A DNA stretch of 41,724 nt from JAKASX01 sp035534495 (GCA_035534495.1 DATLRW010000156.1:1-41724); one strand, 5' to 3'. Positions 1 through 7,405 are shown, counted from the first letter of the stretch. Notes: generated by a model not told the origin, from the sequence alone. Program-made: numbers and translations.

Positions 1-36
1 AGCGCAGAAACCGGCCCGGACGCAATGGAGATTTGA
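1..36 (+). CDS. 3' end of an upstream gene (partial)
   Basis: The first frame is open from the window edge and ends at a TGA at 34-36, giving only 11 residues that end in DAMEI. The stop overlaps a possible TTG start (33-35) of the next small gene, as in tightly packed phage or plasmid operons. Too little remains to identify the product. Confidence 0.3.
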   Translation, partial: SAETGPDAMEI

Positions 37-38
37 CG

Positions 39-146
39 GTGGTAGCTGGCCTACTCGAAACGCTACGAAGCCTCGGAGTGACCGTCAAAGTGGTGGCTGG
101 CGAGCGCGTCCGGCTGGAGCCGGCGAGCAGGATTCCGGCCGCTTAG
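39..146 (+). CDS. TubC_N-like mini-protein
   Basis: This 35-residue ORF starts at GTG 39, or at TTG 33 overlapping the upstream stop. It contains LLETLRSLGVTVKV followed by RVRLEPASRIPA. This resembles the short helix-strand unit of TubC_N-type docking modules, which from family knowledge often occur as tiny ORFs or N-terminal extensions beside primase-like genes of mobile elements. Family members usually continue with a further helix after RIP, so this copy is truncated or minimal. It lies just upstream of the HTH, zinc-finger and DUF3987 genes. The function is unknown, and the call rests only on the sequence pattern. Confidence 0.4.
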   Translation: MVAGLLETLRSLGVTVKVVAGERVRLEPASRIPAA

Positions 147-260
147 ACTCTGCCCCCGGAAAAAAAATAAATCCCATCTACACCAAAACGGTCGCGCTGG
201 TGTTCTTTGGTGGTGCTGGTGGTTGGTGATAGATAAAAATCTCAAGACCGGAGGTGAGGC

Positions 261-455
261 ATGGCGATTGAGCGGCAATACCGACTGAGCGAGGCTGCGG
301 CCCTGCTTGGTTTGAAGGAAAGCACACTGCGCAAATGGACGCTGTTGCGCCGGATTCGGACCACCAAGATGGGCGCGTCGCGCCGCGTCCCGGAGTCCGA
401 GATCGCCCGAATTATCGCCCAGGGCGCGGTCCCGGCGCGCGAGGAGCGCCGGTGA
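261..455 (+). CDS. Excisionase/MerR-type helix-turn-helix protein
   Basis: The 64-residue protein is almost entirely one winged-helix DNA-binding domain. Residues 8-30 (LSEAAALLGLKESTLRKW) form the HTH, and a basic wing with RRVPESEIARII follows at about 41-52. This is the helix_turn_helix_17/excisionase layout. A strong GGAGGT ribosome-binding site at 250-255 supports ATG 261. The stop overlaps the next gene's GTG start as GTGA, so the two are translationally coupled. Placed in front of a replication module, it is probably an excisionase or a small regulator of the element. The family is clear, the exact role inferred. Confidence 0.75.
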   Translation: MAIERQYRLSEAAALLGLKESTLRKWTLLRRIRTTKMGASRRVPESEIARIIAQGAVPAREERR

Positions 456-1042
456 ACGCCGCCGAGGTTGCCGAAATTGCCCACGCACGCCCCTACCGCG
501 ATGGCTTTCGCGGCCCATGTCCGGTCCATCACGGCAAGAGCGGGACTGCGTTTGATATTTGCCAGGGCGAGGCCGGCCGCGTTTTGATTCGCTGTTGGCG
601 AGGATGCCCGACAGCGGACATCCTCCGTGCTTTAGGGTTGGACTGGGCCGACCTGTTTCCTGGCCCGCGTGCGCCGAACTCGCAAGCCGAACGCGAGCGG
701 CAACAGCAGATCGCACAGCGAGCCGAAAGCGCGGCCTGGGCGCTGTACGACCGCCTCCGCGAATTGAAATGTTTCTACCGCGATAACCTGCACCGTGTCG
801 AGGCGCTTCAGCGGCGCACCGGCGAGGAAATTACTGCCGCATTAACCGATGCCGAACGTGAGGTCGGGTGGATAAAACTCCAGCGGCTCGCGCCCGTCGC
901 CACGTTTTACCACGCCGCTTTTGACCTGGCCTTCGGCGCCGATCCGGCCATCGCCGCGGCGTTCGCCCTAGCCTCGCCAACCGAGCGCCGCACGTTGATA
1001 TTCCAAGGAGTGTCTGATGCAACCGATGCCGCAGCCGCCTGA
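452..1042 (+). CDS. CHC2-type zinc-finger primase-like protein
   Basis: The protein has 196 residues when started at GTG 452, which overlaps the preceding stop by GTGA. A zinc finger of the DnaG/CHC2 kind sits near the N-terminus: CPVH at residues 23-26 and CWRGC at 48-52, followed by DILRALGLDWADLF as in primase-like proteins of mobile elements. The rest is charged and mainly helical, with no Toprim catalytic motifs. It therefore probably binds template or helps priming, with the enzyme encoded separately. The last 26 bases overlap the DUF3987 gene. An earlier ATG exists at 335 but would lie inside the HTH gene. Confidence 0.7.
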   Translation: MNAAEVAEIAHARPYRDGFRGPCPVHHGKSGTAFDICQGEAGRVLIRCWRGCPTADILRALGLDWADLFPGPRAPNSQAERERQQQIAQRAESAAWALYDRLRELKCFYRDNLHRVEALQRRTGEEITAALTDAEREVGWIKLQRLAPVATFYHAAFDLAFGADPAIAAAFALASPTERRTLIFQGVSDATDAAAA

Positions 1043-2450
1043 CCCGACCGCCAAAATTCGCCGAGTACTCGAATCGAATCCCGCTTTACTTGCTCGTGCC
1101 GAGGAGCGTCGCGACGCGCACAAGCCGGCAGACACTTCAGCCGAGAAGCTGGCAGAGACCATCGCGCCAGCATGGCCAGACTCTCTTGCTCCCGAAGCGT
1201 TCCACGGTCTTGCTGGAGAGATTTCGCGCACTATCGAACCGGAAACCGAGGCGGACCCTGCCGCGATACTTATTCAATTCTTACTCGCGTTCGGCGGTGC
1301 TGTTGGGCGTGGACCTTACTTCCGCGTCGAGGCCGACCTTCACCACACCAATCTCTTTGCGGTTTTGGTCGGGGAGACTTCCGTAGCGCGAAAAGGAACA
1401 AGCCTCGGTCACGTTCGGCGGATCATGCAATCTGCCAATCCTGAATGGGCGGCCGATCGGATACTCAGGGGCCTTTCGAGCGGCGAGGGCTTGATCTGGT
1501 GCGTCCGCGACCCAATCGAAAAGACTCACCCCGTTCGGGAAAAAGGCCGCGTGGCGCGCTATGAAAACATCCTCGAAGATGAGGGCGTTGCCGACAAGCG
1601 CGCGCTCGTCATCGAAACGGAGTTTTCGTCACCGCTGAAAGTAATGGCCCGCGAAGGAAACACGCTTAGTTGCGTACTCCGCGACTGCTGGGACAACGGC
1701 GACCTTCGACTCTTGACGAAAAACTCTCCGGCTCGTTCGACTGGCGCGCACGTGTCGATTCTCGGCCACGTCACACGCGGAGAGCTGCGCCGGTATCTGT
1801 CCCAAACGGAAATGGGCAACGGATTCGCCAATCGGTTTCTTTGGGCCTGTGTTGGCCGGAGTAGGTGCCTGCCTGACGGCGGGAGCTTCAGGATAGAAGA
1901 TCACCCGAGCCTGACAAGCCGATTGAAGGGCGCGCTCGATTTCGGCGGGCAAGAGCGGGAATTGCGCCGGAACGAGGAAGCCTCTTCAGCCTGGCGCGAA
2001 GTGTACCCAAGCCTTTCCGAAGGGCGGCTGGGTTTGGTCGGTTCGGTCGTATCCCGTGCACCTGCTCAGGTGGTGCGCCTGTCTCTGATTTACGCCCTGC
2101 TTGACCGTTCTCCAGAGATTCGAGCGGATCACCTGCTCGCGGCACTGGCCGTCTGGCAGTACTGCGAAGCCTCTGCACGCTTCATTTTCGGAGACTCCCT
2201 TGGCTACCCCGAGGCCGACCGCATCCTCGCAGAGCTTCGCCGGTCGCCGAAGGGTTTGACCCGGACGAAAATCAGAGACCTGTTTGGGCGGAATCGGAGC
2301 GAGGGCGAAATTCAACTCGCCCTGGACTGCCTGGCCGAGCATGGACTCGCCAAAGCACGGAAGCTAGAGACCGGGGGCCGGGAGGCAGAGGTCTGGGATG
2401 CTGCATGGGGTACGACCGAAACGACCAATACGACCAAAGGTACCTCCTGA
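1017..2450 (+). CDS. DUF3987 family replication-associated ATPase
   Basis: The 477-residue protein matches the DUF3987 pattern: an N-terminal region with DSLAPEAFHGLAGEI, a P-loop-like GETSVARKGTS at about 119-129, and LRDCWDNGDLRLLTKN near 225. RGELRRYLSQTEMGNGFANRFLW lies near 275 and a helical C-terminal winged-helix region runs from about 400-455. In mobile elements this family accompanies CHC2 or Toprim primases and is thought to act as a helicase-like replication protein. A CCAAGGAG ribosome-binding site precedes ATG 1017. The C-terminus is unusual, with a TTETTNTTKGT tract encoded by 9-base repeats that pair with inverted copies downstream. Confidence 0.8.
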   Translation: MQPMPQPPDPTAKIRRVLESNPALLARAEERRDAHKPADTSAEKLAETIAPAWPDSLAPEAFHGLAGEISRTIEPETEADPAAILIQFLLAFGGAVGRGPYFRVEADLHHTNLFAVLVGETSVARKGTSLGHVRRIMQSANPEWAADRILRGLSSGEGLIWCVRDPIEKTHPVREKGRVARYENILEDEGVADKRALVIETEFSSPLKVMAREGNTLSCVLRDCWDNGDLRLLTKNSPARSTGAHVSILGHVTRGELRRYLSQTEMGNGFANRFLWACVGRSRCLPDGGSFRIEDHPSLTSRLKGALDFGGQERELRRNEEASSAWREVYPSLSEGRLGLVGSVVSRAPAQVVRLSLIYALLDRSPEIRADHLLAALAVWQYCEASARFIFGDSLGYPEADRILAELRRSPKGLTRTKIRDLFGRNRSEGEIQLALDCLAEHGLAKARKLETGGREAEVWDAAWGTTETTNTTKGTS

Positions 2451-2486
2451 CCGGGCTTCGGTCGTTTATGTCGTTTATGTCGTAAG
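2412..2486. repeat. 9-bp repeat array with inverted second half
   Basis: Three tandem 9-mers of the form ACGACCNNN occupy 2412-2438, inside the 3' end of the DUF3987 gene. Three 9-mers of the form NGTCGTTTA, the inverted sense, occupy 2460-2486 just after the stop. The arms 2421-2435 and 2460-2474 are complementary at 12 of 15 positions. The array could be iteron-like protein-binding sites, an origin, or a hairpin before the next gene. The repeats are seen directly; the function is inferred. Confidence 0.55.
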
Positions 2487-2498
2487 GGAGCGTGCGCT

Positions 2499-2843
2499 GT
2501 GAGCTACCTGGAACTGGCGAAGCGGGTGATGGCACAGAAGGCGAAGGAGCGGCGACCCGAGCCTACCTACCATCCTGGCAATCGTCCGGCGACGTGCGCC
2601 GCAAGCTGCTATGAAGTCGAGCCGGGGAAGTGGATTCACCATCCTTGGGACGGCTGCACAACCCTCGACACCCCCGAGATCGTTCCCGTGGCCGCAGAGC
2701 GGACCTGCTGGCACTGCCAAGGCGAGAAGACCTGCCGCTGCTTCTGCTGCGCCGTGCGGGTAGCTGGCGGGCTGAGCCGATGGCAGCCGGGAACCTGCCA
2801 CGTCTGCAAGGGCAGCGGCATCGTTACCGCCTGGGTTCAGTGA
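2499..2843 (+). CDS. Cysteine-rich DnaJ-type zinc-binding protein
   Basis: The 114-residue protein starts at GTG 2499 behind AAGGGAG. It contains eleven cysteines: C33, C37, C53, then CWHCQG at 70-75, C79/C81/C83/C84, and CHVCKGSG at 100-107. The two CxxCxG motifs resemble those of the DnaJ central zinc domain, so one or two zinc ions are likely bound. There is no signal peptide or enzymatic motif. Its place directly after DUF3987 in the element suggests a replication or host-interaction accessory role. I do not recognise a named family. Confidence 0.6.
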   Translation: MSYLELAKRVMAQKAKERRPEPTYHPGNRPATCAASCYEVEPGKWIHHPWDGCTTLDTPEIVPVAAERTCWHCQGEKTCRCFCCAVRVAGGLSRWQPGTCHVCKGSGIVTAWVQ

Positions 2844-2874
2844 GCGGCGCCAGTCCCGAGCAGGAGGTTTAACG

Positions 2875-3114
2875 ATGAGCGAAAACGAACCGCTGGAAAA
2901 AATCGGCAGCCTTTGGAAGAAACAAAGCAAAGGAGGCGTCGCCTATTTGAGCGGCGTGATCGACGGCCGCCGCGTCGTCGTCTTCCAGGCGCGAGACAGG
3001 AAATCGGACAAGTCGCCGGACTATCAGGTGTTTCTCTCGCGGAGCGTGCAGCCGGAAGCGGCGCAGCCGGCGAGCGGAGACTACCGGGCCGAGGATTCGG
3101 ACATTCCCTTTTGA
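2875..3114 (+). CDS. Small DUF736-like protein with SSB-like acidic tail
   Basis: The 79-residue protein begins after an excellent GGAGG site (2862-2866). Its body, from IGSLWKKQSKGG through VAYLSGVIDGRRVVVFQ, is a short beta-rich unit like small mobile-element proteins of the DUF736 type. The C-terminus reads EDSDIPF, nearly identical to the acidic tip of bacterial single-strand-binding proteins, which docks replication and repair partners. There is no full OB fold, so it is not a normal SSB. It may use the tail to recruit host SSB partners, or compete for them. The tail is seen; the role is inferred. Confidence 0.6.
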   Translation: MSENEPLEKIGSLWKKQSKGGVAYLSGVIDGRRVVVFQARDRKSDKSPDYQVFLSRSVQPEAAQPASGDYRAEDSDIPF

Positions 3115-3156
3115 TGAACGCGAAGCGCAACCACGCATTGGTAATTCTGTAGGCAC
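3113..3156. repeat. Duplicated start-region segment, copy 1
   Basis: A 16-mer, GATGAACGCGAAGCGC, at 3113-3128 recurs at 3844-3859. In both places the octamer GTAGGCAC follows (3149-3156 and 3870-3877). A related GTGAACGCCAAGCGC opens the nuclease gene at 3175. Copy 1 begins with an ATG that reads only 12 codons. It looks like a decayed duplication of a gene start. Confidence 0.45.
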
Positions 3157-3174
3157 GTGAGAAGAAAATTAACC

Positions 3175-3501
3175 GTGAACGCCAAGCGCAAAGGCTCCCG
3201 CAACGAGCATCGCTCGATCCGGCTACTGGAAGCCTCGGGCTACGCCTGTACCAGAGCGGCCGCATCCTTGGGAGTCTTCGACGTGGTGGCCATCGGCTCG
3301 AAGGACGTGATTCTGCTTCAGGTGAAATCGGACCGCTGGCCCGATGCGTCCGAGATGGAAGGCATTCGGCTCTTCCGCGCACCGTCGAATTGCCGGAAGA
3401 TTGTGCATCGCTGGCGCGACGGGGAGAGACTGCCCGACGTGAAGGAAATCGGAACGGCGGCCGCTACGGGCAGAAGGGGAGTTGACGGATCGGGTGTGTG
3501 A
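3175..3501 (+). CDS. Holliday-junction-resolvase-like PD-(D/E)xK nuclease
   Basis: With GTG 3175 the protein has 108 residues; GTG 3157 would add six. GAGAAGA upstream of 3175 is the better ribosome-binding site, and MNAKRKGSRNEHRS is a natural N-terminus. The motifs are those of a small PD-(D/E)xK nuclease: KGSRNEHRSIRLLEASGY with its Glu, then FDVVAIGS with the metal Asp at about 38, then ILLQVKSDRW, where Gln-x-Lys replaces Glu-x-Lys. Archaeal Hjc and VRR-NUC-like phage nucleases share this layout. It may resolve junctions during element replication. The Gln substitution is known in some active members. Confidence 0.65.
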   Translation: MNAKRKGSRNEHRSIRLLEASGYACTRAAASLGVFDVVAIGSKDVILLQVKSDRWPDASEMEGIRLFRAPSNCRKIVHRWRDGERLPDVKEIGTAAATGRRGVDGSGV

Positions 3502-3531
3502 GAGTCTTATGGGGCAATCGGAGGTGTGCCA

Positions 3532-3780
3532 ATGAAGCGGATTGCCTGGGCTCTTGCGGTTATTACGGTTTTTTCACTCGGTGGTGTCCGGCCCGGGGCA
3601 TCTCGCCCGGCAGCCCGGACGGCCGTTCAGGCCATGTGCCGCGAACAATGCTACAGAGTGTACCAGAGCTGCAAGGAAGGTTGCTACGATAACAACCAGA
3701 ACCATCCGAGTCGCGTGGAAAATTGCTTGGCCGATTGCGGCAACGCCTACAGCGATTGCACGGTGCACTGCGTAAATTAG
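3532..3780 (+). CDS. Secreted protein with four CX3C motifs
   Basis: The 82-residue protein starts at ATG 3532 behind GGAGGTG (3520-3526). A signal peptide covers about residues 1-26 (KRIAWALAVITVF core). The mature part has exactly eight cysteines arranged as C-X3-C-X6-C-X3-C, a 13-residue linker, and the same block again: CREQC, CKEGC, CLADC and CTVHC. Each block would put its cysteines on one face of a helix, as in disulphide-linked or metal-binding helical hairpins. I recognise no family. It is unusual inside a replication-type mobile module and lies downstream of the nuclease on the same strand. Confidence 0.7.
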   Translation: MKRIAWALAVITVFSLGGVRPGASRPAARTAVQAMCREQCYRVYQSCKEGCYDNNQNHPSRVENCLADCGNAYSDCTVHCVN

Positions 3781-3843
3781 TTTCTCGAACGCCCCCCTCG
3801 TCGATCCGATCGAGCAATGCTCGCGGAAACGAGGCGGCGAGCC

Positions 3844-3877
3844 GATGAACGCGAAGCGCGTGCGCGCACGTAGGCAC
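3844..3877. repeat. Duplicated start-region segment, copy 2
   Basis: This copy repeats the 16-mer at 3113-3128 exactly and the octamer GTAGGCAC with a shorter spacer. Its ATG (3845) is in frame with the secreted-protein gene that begins at 3953, so it could be mistaken for that gene's start. Confidence 0.45.
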
Positions 3878-3952
3878 TTGGACACTCCGCGCCATCGCGC
3901 TCTTGACCGCACGGCACCTTGCGCGGATTGTAGTCTGAGCCGAGGTGGCGAC

Positions 3953-4534
3953 ATGAAACGGCGCACAACACTTTTGGCGCTAGTCCTGACGGCGCTGTTG
4001 GCGGTTCCGGCGGCCGGAGGGCCAAAGCCAAAGGCGCCATGCAGAATATTCTTCCAAATTGGACAGAACGATGCGGGTACCGTCAACCAAACCATGTGGG
4101 GCATGACCGACAATCAGGGTCATTGGTGGTTTGGAAACCAGGATAGGAAGACGGGCGAGTGGTGGGGAGGCCGCGGGGACAAAGGGAAGTACGCGGGAAT
4201 TTGTTTCCTGGGCGGAGAGATGCCGGTTGACCCGGAGCTTCCGCCGAATACGCCGGTCTACTCGATTGTATGGGGCTACTCCACCTACGACACTCTTTCC
4301 CAGGGGACAACAGTGGCGCACCTTACTACCGGAGGACACATCTGGACTTGGGATTATTCGGCGAACGGTGGAAAAGGCGCTTTCGTGCGACCGGTCGCGG
4401 TAGCTGACACCGACGTCGGCGTAATCGCCATGTGGCATACCGGCGACGAGGATATTGTGCTTCTCAAGACCGCGCTCCAGGCGATCATTGACGGCCAAAA
4501 AGCGGCTCGGGCCAACGAACCGTGGCGGCACTGA
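3953..4534 (+). CDS. Secreted protein of unknown function
   Basis: From ATG 3953, preceded by GAGGTGG, the product is 193 residues with a clear signal peptide: KRR, then LLALVLTALLAVPAAGG at about 5-22. The mature part is rich in Trp and Gly, with MWGMTDNQGHWWFGNQD, GEWWGGRGDKGKYAG and two cysteines, and looks like a beta-rich extracellular domain. I do not recognise the family. An in-frame ATG at 3845 would hide the signal peptide behind 36 arginine-rich residues, so the later start is preferred. Together with the CX3C protein it makes a pair of exported products at the element's right end. Confidence 0.65.
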   Translation: MKRRTTLLALVLTALLAVPAAGGPKPKAPCRIFFQIGQNDAGTVNQTMWGMTDNQGHWWFGNQDRKTGEWWGGRGDKGKYAGICFLGGEMPVDPELPPNTPVYSIVWGYSTYDTLSQGTTVAHLTTGGHIWTWDYSANGGKGAFVRPVAVADTDVGVIAMWHTGDEDIVLLKTALQAIIDGQKAARANEPWRH

Positions 4535-4584
4535 AGCGCGATCCCGTTGCTGGTGTTCTTTGGGGATGTGGCAAGGCGGCCAGC

Positions 4585-5133
4585 CTACCGGTGACGCCGC
4601 AACCGGCTTCGCACAGCGAAGGCGTAAGGGTCGAAGGGCGGTGATTCTTTCGGTTGCGGATTGGCGGCGCGCTCGCGTTCGGCCCATGCCAGCCGTTCAA
4701 TCCTCGCGCTTTCTCGTTCGTTGCCCAATCCGGGAGCGCGACCAAACTTCCCCGCGGCTAACTCGCGGGATTTGCGCTCCAGCTCTTCCAGATCGGCTTG
4801 CACCCGTGCCATATCCTGGTAGCGGTACCTTACGATGGATTCGGCTCGACTCTCGAAGACTCCAGCCCCCTTCAGCACGGCAATTGCGGTACGCGCGCTT
4901 CCCCGGTCAAGCGATCTGTGAAGGGCCTCATCGGCCTTCTCGACCATCCGCCTTGCCCGCTCCCGCGCTTCGAGCGCGATCCCTTGGGCTTCCGGCCCGG
5001 CAAGGATTCGCGCGACAGTGCTGCGGTGGATTCTCAGCTCCGCGGCGATCCGGCGGCCTGAAGCACCTTGGGCCGATAGCTCGATCACGCGGGCTTGTAG
5101 GATTTGCGGTTTGTTGCTTCCCGGTTTGGCCAT
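4585..5133 (-). CDS. HTH protein, terminase-small-subunit-like
   Basis: The 182-residue product, transcribed toward the rest of the element, has an N-terminal resolvase-type HTH at residues 8-38 (ARVIELSAQGASGRRIAAEL, then HRSTVARIL). A long charged helical region follows (VRYRYQDMARVQADLEELER). This order of a Hin-like HTH and a coiled coil occurs in phage terminase small subunits and in small transposon regulators. A GTG at 5139 would add two residues, and no good ribosome-binding site is visible for either start. It is convergent with the secreted-protein gene and is the last convincing gene before the tRNA. Confidence 0.6.
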   Translation of the reverse strand: MAKPGSNKPQILQARVIELSAQGASGRRIAAELRIHRSTVARILAGPEAQGIALEARERARRMVEKADEALHRSLDRGSARTAIAVLKGAGVFESRAESIVRYRYQDMARVQADLEELERKSRELAAGKFGRAPGLGNERESARIERLAWAERERAANPQPKESPPFDPYAFAVRSRLRRHR

Positions 5134-5139
5134 GTGCAC

Positions 5140-5655
5140 AAGGTATCAGAATGGGCCACGCCGTGCCAGATGGCGATGATCCGCCGGAGTTTTGCGAGTG
5201 GTACGCGCGTAGCGCCGGAGGCGACGCCGCTTGGAATGCCCCGGCTTGCGCATAGGATGGCCCAGGGCGAACGCAAGGCGGACACCCGGACAATTTCCCC
5301 CTCGATTCGCCCGAACGCGAAAATAGCCGTGCCCACTTTTGTGCCCACCCCCTGACCAGCGGGGGTGAGCAGGCGAAGCAGGCAACAAGCGGGAACACCA
5401 ATAAACATGGGGAATTTGCTCACCAGTGCTTATCTCTGCGATATACCGCTAACTCCTTGATTTTCTGTGCGGCCAATCTTCGGGACCAGGAGGTCGGTGG
5501 TTTTCGCCTACGCAAAACTGCCGCTTCGGCAAATTTCGCCCGCGGGTTCCCGCCGCGCGATGGTCTTGACAATTATCCGTAGGCTTTCCTGCCAGGCCGT
5601 GACGTATTAGCCGATGCCCCGAAACAGTTACCAGCTTGACGCTGTGGGAGATAAA
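5140..5655. other. Element end with no confident gene
   Basis: Short frames exist on both strands, for example 34 codons from ATG 5152 on the plus strand, and a minus frame containing GVGTKVGT. None has a recognisable domain with a ribosome-binding site. A GC hairpin (CACCCC/GGGGTG) lies at about 5346-5367, a small TGCCG/CGGCA hairpin lies near 5520-5532, and the tRNA-derived inverted repeat is at 5479-5497. The stretch probably contains the attachment-site side of the element, or the degraded end of an integrase-like gene. Confidence 0.4.
5479..5497. repeat. 19-bp inverted copy of tRNA-Pro anticodon/variable region
   Basis: The 19-mer beginning TTCGGGACCAGG is identical to the complement of tRNA positions 5682-5700, then continues with one mismatch and a further GGTT match. 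It covers the anticodon loop, the 3' anticodon stem and the variable region. Integrative elements often carry tRNA-derived attachment cores, but those are normally direct repeats; this one is inverted. Confidence 0.55.
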
Positions 5656-5732
<77 letters not shown>

Positions 5733-5866
5733 ACGGCAACAAATCACAGGCGGTCTTTCCGAGGCGCTGCGGTCTATTGCGGCCAAATACCGCAACTCTC
5801 GAAAAATCCACCGAATCTGGAAGATAGCATACCCGACGCAGGCCTCGCCAGCGCAGGCACTCCCTG

Positions 5867-5895
5867 TTCAACTCAGCCGGCTGAATTCATATAAT
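5867..5895 (+). promoter_or_regulatory. Candidate sigma-70 promoter for rtcB
   Basis: A perfect TATAAT (5890-5895) lies 17 bp after a weak -35, TTCAAC (5867-5872). Transcription would start near 5902, ahead of the rtcB start at 5960. Confidence 0.55.
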
Positions 5896-5959
5896 GGTGT
5901 AGAGAGTGAGCATTCCGGTATGGCGCCCCCGCTCCCCCCGGCGCCGCGAGGAAGTTTCC

Positions 5960-7405
5960 ATGGCCATCGATCATAGTCAACTCCAGCGGATCGACCAGAA
6001 TCGCTGGCTGGTGCCGCGAACCCTGCGGCCCGGCATGCTGACCGACGCCCTGATCTATGCCGACGACAAGCTGATCGAGCCGATTCTCCACGACCTCTCG
6101 ATCGAACAGGCGATGAACGTGGCCTGCCTGCCGGGAATCGTGGGCCGTTCCCTGGCCATGCCCGACATCCATCAGGGCTACGGCTTCCCCATCGGCGGGG
6201 TGGCGGCCACGGACTGGGCGCACGGGGTGGTTTCGCCCGGCGGGGTGGGTTTCGACATCAACTGCGGCGTCCGTCTGATCGCGACAAGCCTCAAGCGCGA
6301 TGAAGTGGCGCCGCGTTTGCGCGAACTGGTGAACCAACTCTTCCGCGATGTGCCCTCGGGAACCGGATCGGAAGGGCACGTGGAATGCCGCAGCGACCAG
6401 ATCGAACAGGTGCTCGAGCAAGGGGCGCGCTGGGCCGTCGAGCACGGCTACGGCGAGAAGGAAGACCTGGTCTTTTCGGAGGAAAGCGGCTGCATGGATG
6501 GCGCCAAGGCCTCGAAGGTCTCGCCCCGGGCGCGCGAGCGTGGACGCAAGCAGCTGGGCACGCTCGGCAGCGGAAACCATTTTCTGGAAATCGAATATGT
6601 CGAGCGGATTTTCGAGCCGGAAACGGCGGCCAGGTTCGGCCTGGAACCGGGTCAGGTGGTCGTGCTGGTGCACTGCGGGTCGCGCGGCCTCGGCCACCAG
6701 GTTTGCACCGATTTCCTGAAGACGATGGGCGCGGCCATGCGTCGCTACGACATCTCGCTGCCGGACCGGCAACTGGCCTGCGTGCCGATCCGCTCCCCCG
6801 AAGGGCAGGCCTACCTCGGAGCGATGGCCGCAGCGGCCAATTTCGCCTGGGCGAACCGGCAGGTGATCACGCATTTCACAAGGCTTTCGTTCCGACAGAT
6901 CTTCGGCGAGCAAGTGGCGCTCCGCGTCGTTTACGACGTGGCGCACAACATGGCCAAACGCGAGCGCCACCTGATGAACGGCGTTGAACGGGACCTTCTC
7001 GTTCATCGGAAAGGGGCGACGCGCTCCTTCGCCGCCGGCTCTTCGGAAATCCCCGAGGCGTATCGCGACATCGGCCAGCCCGTCCTGATTCCGGGCTCGA
7101 TGGGGACGGCCAGCTACGTACTGGTCGGCACCGAGCAGGCGATGCGGGAGAGTTTCGGCACCGTCTGCCACGGGGCCGGACGCGCCCTGTCCCGGACGGC
7201 GGCGAAGAAGGGACGCGACGCGCGCGTCGAAGCGAAGCGGCTCGAGGACCAGGGAATCCTGGTGCGGGCGGAAACTCGGGACGGGCTTCTCGAAGAAATT
7301 CCGGAGGCGTATAAAGATATCGACGCGGTCATCGCGGTCGTGCACAACGCCGGCTTGGCTCGCCGCGTGGCGCGGCTGCGGCCGATGGCTGTTATCAAAG
7401 GGTGA
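5960..7405 (+). CDS. rtcB: RNA-splicing ligase RtcB
   Basis: The 481-residue product is a full-length RtcB, which joins RNA 2',3'-cyclic phosphate (or 3'-phosphate) and 5'-hydroxyl ends using GTP and Mn2+. Visible motifs are MPDIHQGYGFPIGG, GGVGFDINCGVR (metal-binding Cys), GSGNHFLE, HCGSRGLGHQ, the metal His region YDVAHN, PGSMGT, and the guanylylated His in CHGAGR. The start is ATG 5960 behind GAGGAAG; a GTG at 5906 would add an arginine-rich extension. No archease gene lies beside it. Its likely role is RNA repair or tRNA maintenance. Confidence 0.95.
   Translation: MAIDHSQLQRIDQNRWLVPRTLRPGMLTDALIYADDKLIEPILHDLSIEQAMNVACLPGIVGRSLAMPDIHQGYGFPIGGVAATDWAHGVVSPGGVGFDINCGVRLIATSLKRDEVAPRLRELVNQLFRDVPSGTGSEGHVECRSDQIEQVLEQGARWAVEHGYGEKEDLVFSEESGCMDGAKASKVSPRARERGRKQLGTLGSGNHFLEIEYVERIFEPETAARFGLEPGQVVVLVHCGSRGLGHQVCTDFLKTMGAAMRRYDISLPDRQLACVPIRSPEGQAYLGAMAAAANFAWANRQVITHFTRLSFRQIFGEQVALRVVYDVAHNMAKRERHLMNGVERDLLVHRKGATRSFAAGSSEIPEAYRDIGQPVLIPGSMGTASYVLVGTEQAMRESFGTVCHGAGRALSRTAAKKGRDARVEAKRLEDQGILVRAETRDGLLEEIPEAYKDIDAVIAVVHNAGLARRVARLRPMAVIKG

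Noticed and set aside
4455..5255. Long plus-strand open frame of 266 codons
   Set aside because: It is antisense to the HTH gene, is arginine/proline-rich and has no domain; GC-rich DNA produces such frames.
5085..5423. Minus-strand frame with GVGTKVGT, suspected integrase tail
   Set aside because: No tyrosine-recombinase catalytic residues are present and no ribosome-binding site; kept only as a note on the element end.
5566..5571. TTGACA as a -35 box near the tRNA
   Set aside because: No -10 box is found 16-18 bp downstream.
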